Part shown: positions 7,886 through 16,736 of the stretch, one piece after another
How the letters are laid out: every line of letters begins with the position of its first letter
How positions within the stretch are numbered: the first letter of the stretch is position 1
Source of the DNA: Chryseobacterium formosense
Lineage (GTDB): Bacteria > Bacteroidota > Bacteroidia > Flavobacteriales > Weeksellaceae
NCBI RefSeq assembly: GCF_900116415.1
Contig: NZ_FPAP01000007.1
Coordinates: forward strand, 1 to 64,000
Direction: 5' to 3'
DNA: 64,000 nucleotides
Notes under the pieces: model-generated
Seen by the model: only the letters and a program-made list of their open reading frames with translations
What the model was told of the DNA's origin: nothing
Databases searched by the model: none
Program-made: the position numbers and the translations under genes

Positions 7886-8764
7886 TTACTGTTTTTCCCA
7901 ATGCGCTTCGTCACCGTATGGAGGTGCACCGCCTTCAGCCGGAGTAATTGGTTTTTTCATCTGGTTGATCGAGTAAACGTAAGCTGCAACTTTCTCGATA
8001 TCGCTTCCGGTTAAGACTCCGTTTTTACCCCAAGCCTGCATTGCCGTTCCTGTTACCCCATTTTCAACAACGTGGAATACGTTTTTGAATAATGTTTTTT
8101 CAGGCTGATTGTGCCAGAAATTATCGGTAAGGTTAGGACCAATACCTCCTTTACCTCCATCTGAGTGACAAGATACACAGTTTGATTTGAAGATTTCTTC
8201 ACCTGCTGCAATATTGTCTTCAGAAAATTTCGCCGATTCTATAGTCACCGGTGGCTGTTCTGCAAGATACTTCGCAATGGCAGCTTCCTGTGTTTTATAT
8301 TCCTGGTCATATTCGCTTAGCGGATGTGCAAAATCTGTAAATGAATAAGCACAGATATATACGATACAGAAAACCGTACCAAAGTAGAATAAACCGACCC
8401 ACCATTTTGGCAACTGGTTATCCAGCTCCATAATTCCGTCAAAACCATGGTCGATAAGAATATCTTTCTCTTCCGTATCAGACTGCTTTTTGAAAGCTGC
8501 TGAATATAATCTTGTGAAATAAGAAATCTTTTTCTCAGCCAAATATGCTGATTTCTCTTCAGCAGTTAGCTTTTTAAATTTATTGTTTTCAATTAAATCT
8601 CCGATTGCAGAGTGGATGTATGCTAAAACCGCACTGATCACCACCGTACCCCAGAAATAAGGAGAAGTTAAAAACGAATAGCTTTGTACAAACAAATAAT
8701 AAAAAATTACTAATAGTACCGTAATTATTAAGATGTTTACAAAAACCGGTGTTCTTTGTCTCAT
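7886..8764 (-). CDS. ccoP: cbb3 oxidase diheme-type subunit CcoP, with one visible haem c site
   Basis: The 292-residue protein has two N-terminal membrane segments, the CcoP N-terminal domain around LDNQLPKWWVGLFY, and one cytochrome c domain with SNCVSCHSDGG near residue 195 and a later MQAW methionine ligand candidate. Only one CxxCH motif is present, whereas proteobacterial CcoP usually has two. It passes electrons to the catalytic subunit. It follows ccoQ by 10 bases in the same operon. Confidence 0.93.
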   Translation of the reverse strand: MRQRTPVFVNILIITVLLVIFYYLFVQSYSFLTSPYFWGTVVISAVLAYIHSAIGDLIENNKFKKLTAEEKSAYLAEKKISYFTRLYSAAFKKQSDTEEKDILIDHGFDGIMELDNQLPKWWVGLFYFGTVFCIVYICAYSFTDFAHPLSEYDQEYKTQEAAIAKYLAEQPPVTIESAKFSEDNIAAGEEIFKSNCVSCHSDGGKGGIGPNLTDNFWHNQPEKTLFKNVFHVVENGVTGTAMQAWGKNGVLTGSDIEKVAAYVYSINQMKKPITPAEGGAPPYGDEAHWEKQ

Positions 8765-8774
8765 AATAAATAGT

Positions 8775-8972
8775 TTAATTTTTTAAATTAAAATCATCTT
8801 CATCATCCTCAAGCGGAGCGTGTTCTTCTTCTCTGTAGTATTTTTTAGGTCTGCTGAAGACATAAATTAACAGTGCTACGAAGAACAGCATAAAGAATAT
8901 CAGAGCCAATGTCTGGTAAAAACCTGCGTTTTCGGTATTGGATAATATGTCTTTAAAGTTTTGAGGAATCAT
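8775..8972 (-). CDS. ccoQ: cbb3 oxidase small subunit CcoQ/FixQ
   Basis: The 65-residue protein has one membrane helix (LALIFFMLFFVALLIYVF), then RPKKYYREEE and an acidic tail. This size, topology and position between ccoNO and ccoP are typical of CcoQ, which stabilises the oxidase complex. Confidence 0.88.
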   Translation of the reverse strand: MIPQNFKDILSNTENAGFYQTLALIFFMLFFVALLIYVFSRPKKYYREEEHAPLEDDEDDFNLKN

Positions 8973-8990
8973 CGGAAACTTTTAATAATT

Positions 8991-11252
8991 TTAGTTAGTA
9001 CTTGCTGTTTTAATTTCAGTTGTTTTAATATCTGTACCCAATCTCTGAAGATAAGAGATCAATGCTACGATTTCTTTTTTCTCCAATTCTCCTTTTGGTC
9101 TCTTTGCATAAGCATCTTTCAAATCAGCTGCTTCTACAAAAATATCTTTTACGATTTTCGCTGCCTGATTGTCTGCCCATTGATCTGCAGAGTCAATTTG
9201 CGCTTTTGTATAAGGTACATCGTAAGTATTCTTCATGAATTTCAGCTTGTCGACCATTTTAGATCGGTCAAGATTATTTGAAATCAACCAAGGGTAACGA
9301 GGCATGATAGAACCTGCAGAAGTTGATCTTGGGTTATACATGTGCTTGTAGTGCCAAGAACTTGGGTTTTTACCACCTTCTCTGTGCAAATCTGGTCCTG
9401 TTCTCTTAGATCCCCAAAGGAAAGGTCTGTCGTAAACGAATTCACCTGCTTTAGAGTACTGTCCGTTTTTACCGTTAAATCTTACGATCTCATCTCTGAA
9501 TGGTCTTACCATCTGAGAGTGACAAGCGTTACATCCTTCTCTGATATATAAATCTCTACCTTCAAGTTCCAGTGGTGAATAAGGCTTCACTGCAGAAATT
9601 GTCGGAACACTTTTCTTTAATGATAAAGTAGGAATAATTTCTACCATACTTCCGATCGAAATCGTTAAGAAAGATAAAACTCCTAATAATAAAGGCATTC
9701 TTTCCAACCAAAGGTGAGTACCTTCTCCTTCTTTTCTCTTGTTGCTGATGTTTGCCAATGCAGGTGCTTCAGCAGGAACTTCTTTCTGGAATGATCCTTT
9801 CTTGATTGTCATGTAAAGGTTTACCACCATAAACAGACCTCCGGTAAGATAGAATAAACCTCCTACGAATCTCATTTTAAAATAAGGAATGATCGCCGTA
9901 ACGGTATCCAACCAGTTTTTCCATAATAAGGTTCCGTCCGGGTTGAATTGCTTCCACATCAAACCTTGTGTAAATCCTGAAATATACATCGGAACTGCAT
10001 AGAAAATGATTCCTAAAGTACCTAACCAGAAATGCCAGTTAGCCATTTTTACAGACCAAAGTTTTGTTCTCCACATGATCGGTACCAAATAATAGATCAC
10101 ACCGAATGCCATGAAACCATTCCATCCTAATGCGCCTAAATGTACGTGACCAATTACCCAGTCGGTAAAGTGACCGATTTTGTTGATGTTTTTTGTTGCC
10201 AATAATGGTCCTTCGAAAGTTGCCATACCATAACATGTAACTGCAACCACAAAGAACTTAAGAATAGGATTCTCTCTTACTTTATCCCAAGCTCCTCTCA
10301 AGGTAAGAAGTCCGTTTAGCATTCCTCCCCAAGATGGTGCGATAAGCATGATCGAAAAACCTGTTCCCACTGCTTGTGCCCAAGCTGGTAAAGCGGTATA
10401 CTGAAGGTGGTGAGGACCAGCCCAGATATATACGAAAATTAAAGACCAGAAGTGAATAATTGATAACTTGTATGAGAATACAGGTCTGTCTGCCGCTTTT
10501 GGTAAGAAATAGTACATCAAACCTAAAACCGGAGTCGTTAATACGAAAGCAACCGCATTGTGACCATACCACCATTGAACGATAGCGTCTTTTACACCGG
10601 CATACGCTGAATAAGACTTCCATCCGCCGAATGATAACGGCACTTCAAGATTGTTGAAAATATGAAGCATCGCAACCGCAATCCACGTTCCGATATAGAA
10701 CCAAATCGCAACGTAAAGGTGACGAACTCTTCTTTTCCCAATGGTAAGGAACATATTAATTCCAAAAATAATCCATGAGAATGCAATTAAAATATCAATT
10801 GGCCACTCGTGCTCAGCATATTCTTTTGAAGTATTGATCCCCATAAAGAATGTGATGAAGGTAGCTACAATCATGATTTGCCACGTCCAGAAATGAATCC
10901 AAGATAACGTGTCGCTGTACATTCTTGTTTTTAAAAGTCTCTGTAAAGAGTAATAAACTCCCACATAAACGATGTTACAAACGAATGCAAAGATTACCGT
11001 GTTGGTGTGTAGCATTCTGATTCTACCAAAGCCTAGTGCACCGTTGGTATTGATTAAACCTTGTATGTTTCCTGATGCCAGACTGTTGATTGTTGTATCA
11101 TCGGTCCCGAACAAAAATTCAGGAAGCTCAGGATAGAAAAGCATCAATGCTGCCGTAAGTCCAAACACGAAACCGATAATTCCAAAAACTATGGTAGCGT
11201 ATAGGAATGCACGAACAATACTGTTGTCATAACTAAACTTTTGTGTCTCCAT
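8991..11252 (-). CDS. ccoNO: Fused cbb3 oxidase catalytic and monohaem subunits CcoN-CcoO
   Basis: The 753-residue protein joins two subunits that are separate in proteobacteria. Residues 1 to about 490 form the haem-copper oxidase subunit I with many membrane helices and the His-containing segments WWYGHNAVAF and AGPHHLQYTALP (haem and CuB ligand region) and VIGHVHLGALGWNG. After a linker the CcoO part starts with its own helix and carries EGCNACHSQMVRPF near residue 570, the haem c site. CcoNO reduces oxygen to water at low oxygen tension. The fusion is a known trait of Bacteroidota. Spacing to ccoS is 5 bases. Confidence 0.96.
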   Translation of the reverse strand: METQKFSYDNSIVRAFLYATIVFGIIGFVFGLTAALMLFYPELPEFLFGTDDTTINSLASGNIQGLINTNGALGFGRIRMLHTNTVIFAFVCNIVYVGVYYSLQRLLKTRMYSDTLSWIHFWTWQIMIVATFITFFMGINTSKEYAEHEWPIDILIAFSWIIFGINMFLTIGKRRVRHLYVAIWFYIGTWIAVAMLHIFNNLEVPLSFGGWKSYSAYAGVKDAIVQWWYGHNAVAFVLTTPVLGLMYYFLPKAADRPVFSYKLSIIHFWSLIFVYIWAGPHHLQYTALPAWAQAVGTGFSIMLIAPSWGGMLNGLLTLRGAWDKVRENPILKFFVVAVTCYGMATFEGPLLATKNINKIGHFTDWVIGHVHLGALGWNGFMAFGVIYYLVPIMWRTKLWSVKMANWHFWLGTLGIIFYAVPMYISGFTQGLMWKQFNPDGTLLWKNWLDTVTAIIPYFKMRFVGGLFYLTGGLFMVVNLYMTIKKGSFQKEVPAEAPALANISNKRKEGEGTHLWLERMPLLLGVLSFLTISIGSMVEIIPTLSLKKSVPTISAVKPYSPLELEGRDLYIREGCNACHSQMVRPFRDEIVRFNGKNGQYSKAGEFVYDRPFLWGSKRTGPDLHREGGKNPSSWHYKHMYNPRSTSAGSIMPRYPWLISNNLDRSKMVDKLKFMKNTYDVPYTKAQIDSADQWADNQAAKIVKDIFVEAADLKDAYAKRPKGELEKKEIVALISYLQRLGTDIKTTEIKTASTN

Positions 11253-11257
11253 ATTAA

Positions 11258-11479
11258 CTATTCACTTTTTTCTTCAAATTTATTATTATCTCCTTTTTTC
11301 TCTTCGTCTTTGTTGCCAGTTTCTTCTTTTTCCTTTATTTCATCGGAGTCAAAGAGAATTCTTACAGCTGGTGATTCATCATCTTCAAACTGTCCTTTTC
11401 TGGCGAAAACTATAAATACGACCAGAAAAACCGCAGCCAAAGAAACGCTGCAAAGGATCATTAAATATAGAATATCCAT
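11258..11479 (-). CDS. ccoS: cbb3 oxidase assembly protein CcoS
   Basis: The 73-residue protein has one N-terminal helix (MDILYLMILCSVSLAAVFLV), followed by ARKGQFEDDESPAVRILFD, the CcoS signature, and a charged tail. CcoS is needed for haem and copper insertion into the catalytic subunit. As the first gene of the ccoSNOQP run it lies directly behind the predicted promoter. Confidence 0.93.
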   Translation of the reverse strand: MDILYLMILCSVSLAAVFLVVFIVFARKGQFEDDESPAVRILFDSDEIKEKEETGNKDEEKKGDNNKFEEKSE

Positions 11480-11510
11480 TTGACAACAAAATTAACCTAT
11501 TTTCGGGGTT

Positions 11511-11518
11511 CAAATTTA
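11511..11518 (-). promoter_or_regulatory. Predicted -7 element of the ccoSNOQP operon
   Basis: On the minus strand the sequence reads TAAATTTG, matching the Bacteroidota TAnnTTTG element, 32 bases before the ccoS start. I see no good -33 TTG at the usual distance, which would fit a promoter that depends on an activator. Confidence 0.5.
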
Positions 11519-11529
11519 GTGAAAAATAA

Positions 11530-11541
11530 TGACATTCATCA
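11530..11541. promoter_or_regulatory. Candidate Crp/Fnr-type operator upstream of ccoS
   Basis: On the minus strand TGATGAATGTCA differs at two positions from the perfect palindrome TGACAAATGTCA found at the start of the nearby Crp/Fnr gene. It sits just upstream of the predicted -7 element. One half-site (TGTCA) is intact. The regulatory role is inference. Confidence 0.4.
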
Positions 11542-11588
11542 CGAAATAAGGTTTTCAGCTAATTTAAAATCAGTCTAAATAAGGGCTT

Positions 11589-13970
11589 TTACGCCTGTTT
11601 TTTGAAATATTTCTTCCCGAGGATCCAGGTTGAAACTGTTGTGAAAGAAATGACAGTGATCGAACTTGCTGGCATAATTAAAGCGGCAAAAAGAGGATTC
11701 ATATTTCCAGATACAGCATAGGTTAAACCCACAACATTGTACAGGAAGCTGATCAAGAATGTTAATTTTACGATGGTAATCGAACCTTTACATACATTCA
11801 GATAACGGTCAAGCTGAGAAACTTTTTCGCCATTCATAATAACATCGGAAGAAGGTGTAAAGCTGTTGCTGTCGTCAGAAATTGCAATTCCCACGTTGCT
11901 CTGTTTTAAAGCTCCTGCATCATTCAATCCGTCTCCAAGCATGATTACTTTTAAGCCTTGATTTTGAAGGTTCTGGATGTAGTTCAGTTTGTCTTCCGGG
12001 TTTTGGTTAAATGCCATTGAGCTGTAGTTCGGAATGATGTCTTTAAGCTGATTTTCCTCAGAAGAATTGTCACCACTAAGAATGAAAATTTTATAGTTCA
12101 ACAGCTTTTTGAAAAGATCTTTCAGGTTTTCCCGGTATTCGTTTTTGAAGATGAATTTACCAATAAATTCATTGTTTTTACTGATGTAAACAGCGGTCTC
12201 GAGATTTTTAGACTCCTGATTATTGTATTTTGCCGAACCAATCTTGTACATATTTCCTCTTACGGTTGCTTCGTAGCCTTTACCTGAAATTTCCTCAAAA
12301 TGATCAACAGGGAAATATTCATCCTGAACTTCCAAAAATTCATATAAAGATTTTGAAAGCGGATGATTGGAGTTTTTAACCAGACTTTTAATGTTCAATA
12401 AATCAAATTCCTGAATTTCAGAACCTTCGTATTTGATGTTTGATTTTTTTCTATGGGTAATGGTTCCTGTTTTATCAAAAACCAACGCATTCACTTTTGC
12501 AATTTTTTCAATGGTCAGAGTATCTTTTACATAGAATTTGTTTCTGCCTAAAATTCTCATAATATGTCCGAAAGTAAATGGAGAAGACAAAGCCAATGCG
12601 CACGGACAGGCAATAATTAGTACCGCAGAAATTACCTGAAACATGGTTTCAAGATCGATGAAATACCAATAAATTCCTGCAACCAAAGCAATTCCTAAAA
12701 TAATGAATGTGAAATATTTACTGATGTCGTTGATTAAGGTGTCAAGTCCGGTCTCATGCTTTTTGAATGCTTCTTTGTTCCAAAGCTGGGTAAGGTAGCT
12801 TTGATCCACGTTTTTAATCACTTCAAGCTCTAAAGAAGAACCAACCTGTTTACCTCCGGCAAAAATTTTATCACCCGGATTTTTAGTAATGCTTTCGCTT
12901 TCGCCCGTGATAAAGCTGTTGTCGATATTTCCGTTTCCGCTGATCAGAATCGCATCAACCGGAATAATTTCCTGATTTCTTACTAAAATCCGGTCACCGA
13001 TTTTAATTTCAGAAAGCAAAATGTTTTCCTGTTTTCCATTAAAATCTACTTTGGTTACCGCGATCGGATAGAAAGATTTGTAATCTCTGTCATAAGAAAG
13101 CGAGCTGTACGTTCTTTTCTGGAAAATTTTACCCAAAAGCATGAAGAATAAAAGTCCGCATAAGGTGTCAAAATATCCAGAGCCGTAATCGGTGGCAATC
13201 TCATAGATGCTTCGTCCAAAAAGAACGAAAATTCCCAAAACAATCGGAACATCAATATTCACAATCTTGTTTTTTAAACCATACCAAGCTGATTTATAAT
13301 AATCTGAAGCAGAATAAAATACAACCGGAACGGAAAGAAGAAACATCAGAATTCTGAATAATCCTTTATAATGATCCATCCAGAAATCTTCACCACCAAT
13401 ATATTCGGGGAAGGCTAGAAACATTCCGTTTCCGAAAGCAAATCCAGCAATTGCCAGTTTTACCAATAAAGATTTGTCTAGATTGTCCTCGTTTTTATCA
13501 GCGGTCTCAAGATTGATGGCAGGTTTATAACCAAGATTCGTTAAAAATTTAGCTAAGTCGCTTAATTTTAAATGATTATGGTTGAAAGAAATCTGTAAGG
13601 TCTTTCTTGTGAAATTCACCTGAGAATAATGAATGTCTTTATTCAGTGTATGAAGACTTTCTAAAAGCCAGATGCATGACGAACAATGAATAACCGGAAT
13701 TCTGAAAGTTACTAAACTCGTATTTCCTTCCGAAAAATCTGTGATTCTGTCAAAAATTTCAGGCGTGTCGAGATAATCATAATGTGAAGCGTTTTCATCC
13801 GGACGGATTCCCGCTCTTTTATTGAGTTCATAGAAGTTGCTGAGATTATTGGTATTCAGGATTTCATAAACAGATTTACAGCCTGTACAGCAGAAAATTT
13901 TTTCATCGAAAGAAATTCTCTCTTTTTCTATCCCTTGTCCGCAATGAAAACAGTTCTCGCTCACCTTCAT
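11589..13970 (-). CDS. ccoI: Copper-transporting P-type ATPase for oxidase assembly (CcoI-like)
   Basis: The 793-residue protein begins with a Cys-rich domain (CFHCGQGI and CCTGCKSVYEIL) typical of CcoI/FixI ATPases, then a heavy-metal domain with HCSSCIW near residue 97, membrane helices, the transport site ACPCALALS near residue 455, the phosphorylation motif FDKTGTIT near 500, and the hinge GDGLNDAGAL near 677. It moves copper out of the cytoplasm to supply the cbb3 oxidase. It is encoded upstream of ccoS on the same strand, with 109 bases between, and divergently from a Crp/Fnr-family gene. Confidence 0.93.
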   Translation of the reverse strand: MKVSENCFHCGQGIEKERISFDEKIFCCTGCKSVYEILNTNNLSNFYELNKRAGIRPDENASHYDYLDTPEIFDRITDFSEGNTSLVTFRIPVIHCSSCIWLLESLHTLNKDIHYSQVNFTRKTLQISFNHNHLKLSDLAKFLTNLGYKPAINLETADKNEDNLDKSLLVKLAIAGFAFGNGMFLAFPEYIGGEDFWMDHYKGLFRILMFLLSVPVVFYSASDYYKSAWYGLKNKIVNIDVPIVLGIFVLFGRSIYEIATDYGSGYFDTLCGLLFFMLLGKIFQKRTYSSLSYDRDYKSFYPIAVTKVDFNGKQENILLSEIKIGDRILVRNQEIIPVDAILISGNGNIDNSFITGESESITKNPGDKIFAGGKQVGSSLELEVIKNVDQSYLTQLWNKEAFKKHETGLDTLINDISKYFTFIILGIALVAGIYWYFIDLETMFQVISAVLIIACPCALALSSPFTFGHIMRILGRNKFYVKDTLTIEKIAKVNALVFDKTGTITHRKKSNIKYEGSEIQEFDLLNIKSLVKNSNHPLSKSLYEFLEVQDEYFPVDHFEEISGKGYEATVRGNMYKIGSAKYNNQESKNLETAVYISKNNEFIGKFIFKNEYRENLKDLFKKLLNYKIFILSGDNSSEENQLKDIIPNYSSMAFNQNPEDKLNYIQNLQNQGLKVIMLGDGLNDAGALKQSNVGIAISDDSNSFTPSSDVIMNGEKVSQLDRYLNVCKGSITIVKLTFLISFLYNVVGLTYAVSGNMNPLFAALIMPASSITVISFTTVSTWILGKKYFKKQA

Positions 13971-13984
13971 AAATTATTGAGTCA

Positions 13985-13992
13985 CAAAATTA
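13985..13992 (-). promoter_or_regulatory. Predicted -7 element of ccoI
   Basis: The minus strand reads TAATTTTG, 15 bases before the ccoI start; no clear -33 element is visible. Confidence 0.45.
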
Positions 13993-14005
13993 TAACAATT
14001 TTTTT

Positions 14006-14036
14006 TTGTTTATCGATTTAAAATGTTCTATTTTTG
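14006..14036 (+). promoter_or_regulatory. Promoter of the Crp/Fnr gene
   Basis: TTG at 14006-14008 and TATTTTTG at 14029-14036 are separated by 20 bases, a good match to the Bacteroidota TTG-N19-21-TAnnTTTG promoter. Transcription would start near 14043, about 11 bases before the ATG. Confidence 0.6.
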
Positions 14037-14048
14037 TGACAAATGTCA
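14037..14048. promoter_or_regulatory. Perfect palindrome at the Crp/Fnr transcription start
   Basis: TGACA-AA-TGTCA overlaps the expected transcription start and ends 6 bases before the ATG. It resembles Crp/Fnr-type half-sites. Its placement over the start site would suit autorepression; a relative of this site lies before ccoS. Confidence 0.5.
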
Positions 14049-14053
14049 TAAAA

Positions 14054-14767
14054 ATGTCGCAGGAACAACAAATTGCTATTGAAGAGAGATTTGCAAGAGT
14101 TTTTAACGATAAATCATTTAAAGAAAGGTTAACCAGTGCAGATTTTGATAAGTATATGAAGGCAAAAAAGAGCCTTACTTTTCAAAAGCACGATATTATT
14201 TTCGAAGATGGTGAAACTCCGAAGGGAGTTTATTTTTTGGAAAAAGGTGCAGCCAAACTTTCTAAATCAGGAGCTTTTGGTAAAGATCAGATTTTAAGAT
14301 TTATTAAAGAAGGGGATATCATTGGGTATCGTGCGTTACTTTGTGGCGAAAATTTTCAGGCAAAAGCCGAAGCAATGACGGATGTGGAAGCTACTTTCCT
14401 TCCTGCTGAAATTTTTATGGATTTACTTGAAGTTGATTCACGGTTATCTTTTGTGATGCTTCAGAAGATCTCTTACGAATTGGGAGAATCTTCCAACACG
14501 ATTACATTCCTTGCGCAAAAAACGGTAAGAGAAAGACTTGCTGAAATTTTACTGCTTCTCGAGCAGAAATTAGGAACTGATCCGGAAGGATTCATCAAAA
14601 TATCTTTAACAAGAGAAGAGATTGCCAACATCATCGGAACAGCTACCGAAAGTGCAATTCGTCTGATTTCTGAATTTAAAGGAGATCAGCTCATCGAAGT
14701 AGATGGTAGAAATATAAAAATTCTCAACCACGACAAACTCATGAAACTGGGTCACGTGGTTTTATAG
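14054..14767 (+). CDS. Crp/Fnr family transcriptional regulator
   Basis: The protein has 237 residues from the ATG at 14054 (MSQEQQIAIEE), chosen because the predicted promoter leaves only a short leader. An N-terminal cyclic-nucleotide-binding-like barrel (HDIIFEDGETPKGVYFLEKG) is followed by a long dimer helix and a winged helix-turn-helix (SLTREEIANIIGTATESAIR). It has a single cysteine (ALLCGE), so it cannot hold the 4Fe-4S cluster of true FNR. Its position divergent from the cco genes and the shared palindromes suggest control of the high-affinity oxidase, as FixK/Fnr proteins do elsewhere. Target set inferred. Confidence 0.85.
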   Translation: MSQEQQIAIEERFARVFNDKSFKERLTSADFDKYMKAKKSLTFQKHDIIFEDGETPKGVYFLEKGAAKLSKSGAFGKDQILRFIKEGDIIGYRALLCGENFQAKAEAMTDVEATFLPAEIFMDLLEVDSRLSFVMLQKISYELGESSNTITFLAQKTVRERLAEILLLLEQKLGTDPEGFIKISLTREEIANIIGTATESAIRLISEFKGDQLIEVDGRNIKILNHDKLMKLGHVVL

Positions 14768-14782
14768 AAATTCAAAAAATAT

Positions 14783-14806
14783 AAGTCGGCTCAGTGCCGA
14801 CTTTTT
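14783..14806 (+). terminator. Terminator after the Crp/Fnr gene
   Basis: The stem AAGTCGGC / GCCGACTT has a TCAGT loop and is followed by a T-run. Confidence 0.8.
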
Positions 14807-14830
14807 AACTTTTAAATAATCATAAATAGT

Positions 14831-15646
14831 ATGTCTGTTCATTCTGAAATTAAAAAAGTTACGACCGAAACCTTGCGAAAAATGAAATTCGACAAGGAAA
14901 AAATAACAATGCTTACTGCTTACGATTTTACAACCGCGAAAATGGTTGATGCAGGTGGAATTGATGCAATATTGATCGGAGATTCTGCTGCGAACGTCAT
15001 GGCTGGTTTTGAAACAACGCTTCCCATTACTTTAGATCAGATGATTTATCATACGCAAAGCGTTGTGAGAGGAACCGACAGAGCTTTGGTAATTGCCGAT
15101 CTTCCTTTCGGAACTTACCAGAGTAATCCGGATATTGCTTTGGAATCTGCCGTGAGAATGATGAAAGAAGGTGGCGCTCATGCCATTAAAATAGAAGGCG
15201 GAAAGGGAATTTCTAAATCGATTAAGAAAATCATCAATGCCGGAATTCCGATTATGGGACATTTGGGATTGACTCCGCAATCGATCTATCAATTTGGAAC
15301 CTATAAAGTAAGAGCAAAAGAAGAAGCAGAAGCTGAAAAATTAATCAGTGATGCAAAATTGCTTGAAGAGCTAGGTTGTTTCGGAGTTGTTCTTGAAAAA
15401 ATTCCGGCTGATCTTGCAAAACAGGTTACAGAAAGTATCTCAATTCCCACCATCGGAATCGGGGCGGGACCTCATTGTGACGGCCAGGTTTTGGTTTATC
15501 ATGATATGGTTGGGATGAATAAAGGTTTTTCGCCTAAATTCTTAAGAAGATATTTAGATTTGTATTCAGAAATTACAGGAGCAGTTTCACAGTACGTAAA
15601 AGATGTGAAGAGTGCTGATTTTCCTAATCAAAATGAAAGCTATTAA
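14831..15646 (+). CDS. panB: 3-methyl-2-oxobutanoate hydroxymethyltransferase (ketopantoate synthesis)
   Basis: The 271-residue protein matches the PanB length. Recognisable segments are MLTAYDFTTAKMVDAGGID, LIGDSAANVMAGFETT, GAHAIKIEGGKG, IPIMGHLGLTPQS and IPTIGIGAGPHCDGQVLVYHD, covering the Mg-binding Asp residues and the barrel of the family. It adds a hydroxymethyl group from methylene-tetrahydrofolate to 3-methyl-2-oxobutanoate, the first committed step to pantothenate and CoA. The stop overlaps the start of the next gene by one base. Confidence 0.96.
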   Translation: MSVHSEIKKVTTETLRKMKFDKEKITMLTAYDFTTAKMVDAGGIDAILIGDSAANVMAGFETTLPITLDQMIYHTQSVVRGTDRALVIADLPFGTYQSNPDIALESAVRMMKEGGAHAIKIEGGKGISKSIKKIINAGIPIMGHLGLTPQSIYQFGTYKVRAKEEAEAEKLISDAKLLEELGCFGVVLEKIPADLAKQVTESISIPTIGIGAGPHCDGQVLVYHDMVGMNKGFSPKFLRRYLDLYSEITGAVSQYVKDVKSADFPNQNESY

Positions 15647-15981
15647 TGGACAGGAATAATTTGCAGACCGTACAGGGAATCATCTCTATTTTGGCAATTA
15701 TTTGTCTGGCTGTCGGATGGTTTAAAATCTTTCCGGGCGATATTAATTATTTTTTATCGGGAAGATTATTTTATATTTTAATCGGCATCAGCTTTATTGT
15801 TCAGGCGAGAATGTTGACATTGATCAATTCTAAATTTGTTTACCCTTTATACGCCGCAGCAGGATTGTGTATTATAGGAGCTTTTTTACCGGTTGATTCA
15901 GGTCTTAATGTGATGAAAACGATTGGTCTTTTGGTTGGGGTTGTCATTTCTTTTATGAGCAGATCGCAGTACCGTCAGTAA
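15646..15981 (+). CDS. Small membrane protein of unknown function
   Basis: The 111-residue protein has about four hydrophobic segments (IISILAIICLAVGWF, FYILIGISFIVQAR, FVYPLYAAAGLCIIGAF, IGLLVGVVISFM). I recognise no family. It is translationally coupled to panB through a one-base overlap (TAATG) and lies 2 bases before the pseudouridine synthase gene, so the three are probably one transcript. This position does not itself indicate a role in pantothenate synthesis. Confidence 0.75.
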   Translation: MDRNNLQTVQGIISILAIICLAVGWFKIFPGDINYFLSGRLFYILIGISFIVQARMLTLINSKFVYPLYAAAGLCIIGAFLPVDSGLNVMKTIGLLVGVVISFMSRSQYRQ

Positions 15982-15983
15982 TT

Positions 15984-16661
15984 ATGGAAGAACAAATCGT
16001 CTACGAAGACAATCATCTTTTAGTCATCAATAAAAAAGTCGGGCAGCTCGTTCAGGGAGATAAAACCGGAGACGAATCTCTGCTCGATTCTATTAAAAAT
16101 TTTATCAAAAAAAGAGATAACAAACCCGGAAATGTTTTTCTGGGTTTGGTGCATCGTATTGACCGGCCGACTTCAGGTTTGGTTATTTATGCTAAAACAT
16201 CAAAAGCACTTTCAAGACTTACTCAAATGGTGAAAAATCGTGAGATTGAGAAAACGTATTGGGCGGTTGTGGCTAAAGAAATAATTCCTCAAAGCCAGAA
16301 ATTGGTTCATTATTTAAAGAAAAACGAGAAAAATAATAAAGCAATTGTTTTTCCAAAAGCGACTGATGGAGCGAAAGAAGCTATTCTTACCTATAACATC
16401 ATTAAAAGTTTAGATAATTATCTTTTATTGGAAATTGATCTTGAAACAGGAAGGCATCATCAGATCAGAGCCCAATTATCAAAAACGGGAGTTCCGATCA
16501 AAGGTGATTTGAAATATGGTGCTCCAAGATCCAATCCGGATGGTGGAATTAATCTTCATGCAAGAAAACTTCAGTTTATTCATCCAGTAACCAAAGAACC
16601 GGTAGAAATTGTTGCTCGAGTTCCGCAAAATGATGCGATTTGGAGGGCTTGTGAAGAATAG
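15984..16661 (+). CDS. RluA family pseudouridine synthase
   Basis: The 225-residue protein has the catalytic segment LVHRIDRPTSGLVIYAKT, with Asp in HRIDRPTSG, and the later ETGRHHQIRAQLS motif, both standard for the RluA family. There is no N-terminal S4 domain, as in the short RluA/RluC-like forms. It converts uridine to pseudouridine in rRNA or tRNA; the exact target cannot be read from the sequence. Confidence 0.92.
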   Translation: MEEQIVYEDNHLLVINKKVGQLVQGDKTGDESLLDSIKNFIKKRDNKPGNVFLGLVHRIDRPTSGLVIYAKTSKALSRLTQMVKNREIEKTYWAVVAKEIIPQSQKLVHYLKKNEKNNKAIVFPKATDGAKEAILTYNIIKSLDNYLLLEIDLETGRHHQIRAQLSKTGVPIKGDLKYGAPRSNPDGGINLHARKLQFIHPVTKEPVEIVARVPQNDAIWRACEE

Positions 16662-16680
16662 AAAATTTTGAAAACAAAAT

Positions 16681-16717
16681 AATACAAGCGGTTCTGAATT
16701 TCAGAACCGCTTGTATT
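16681..16717. terminator. Bidirectional terminator between convergent genes
   Basis: A perfect 17-base stem (AATACAAGCGGTTCTGA and its complement) with a 3-base loop lies between the pseudouridine synthase and the receptor gene on the opposite strand. Confidence 0.8.
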
Positions 16718-16736
16718 TAAAGTAGATTTCTCAATA

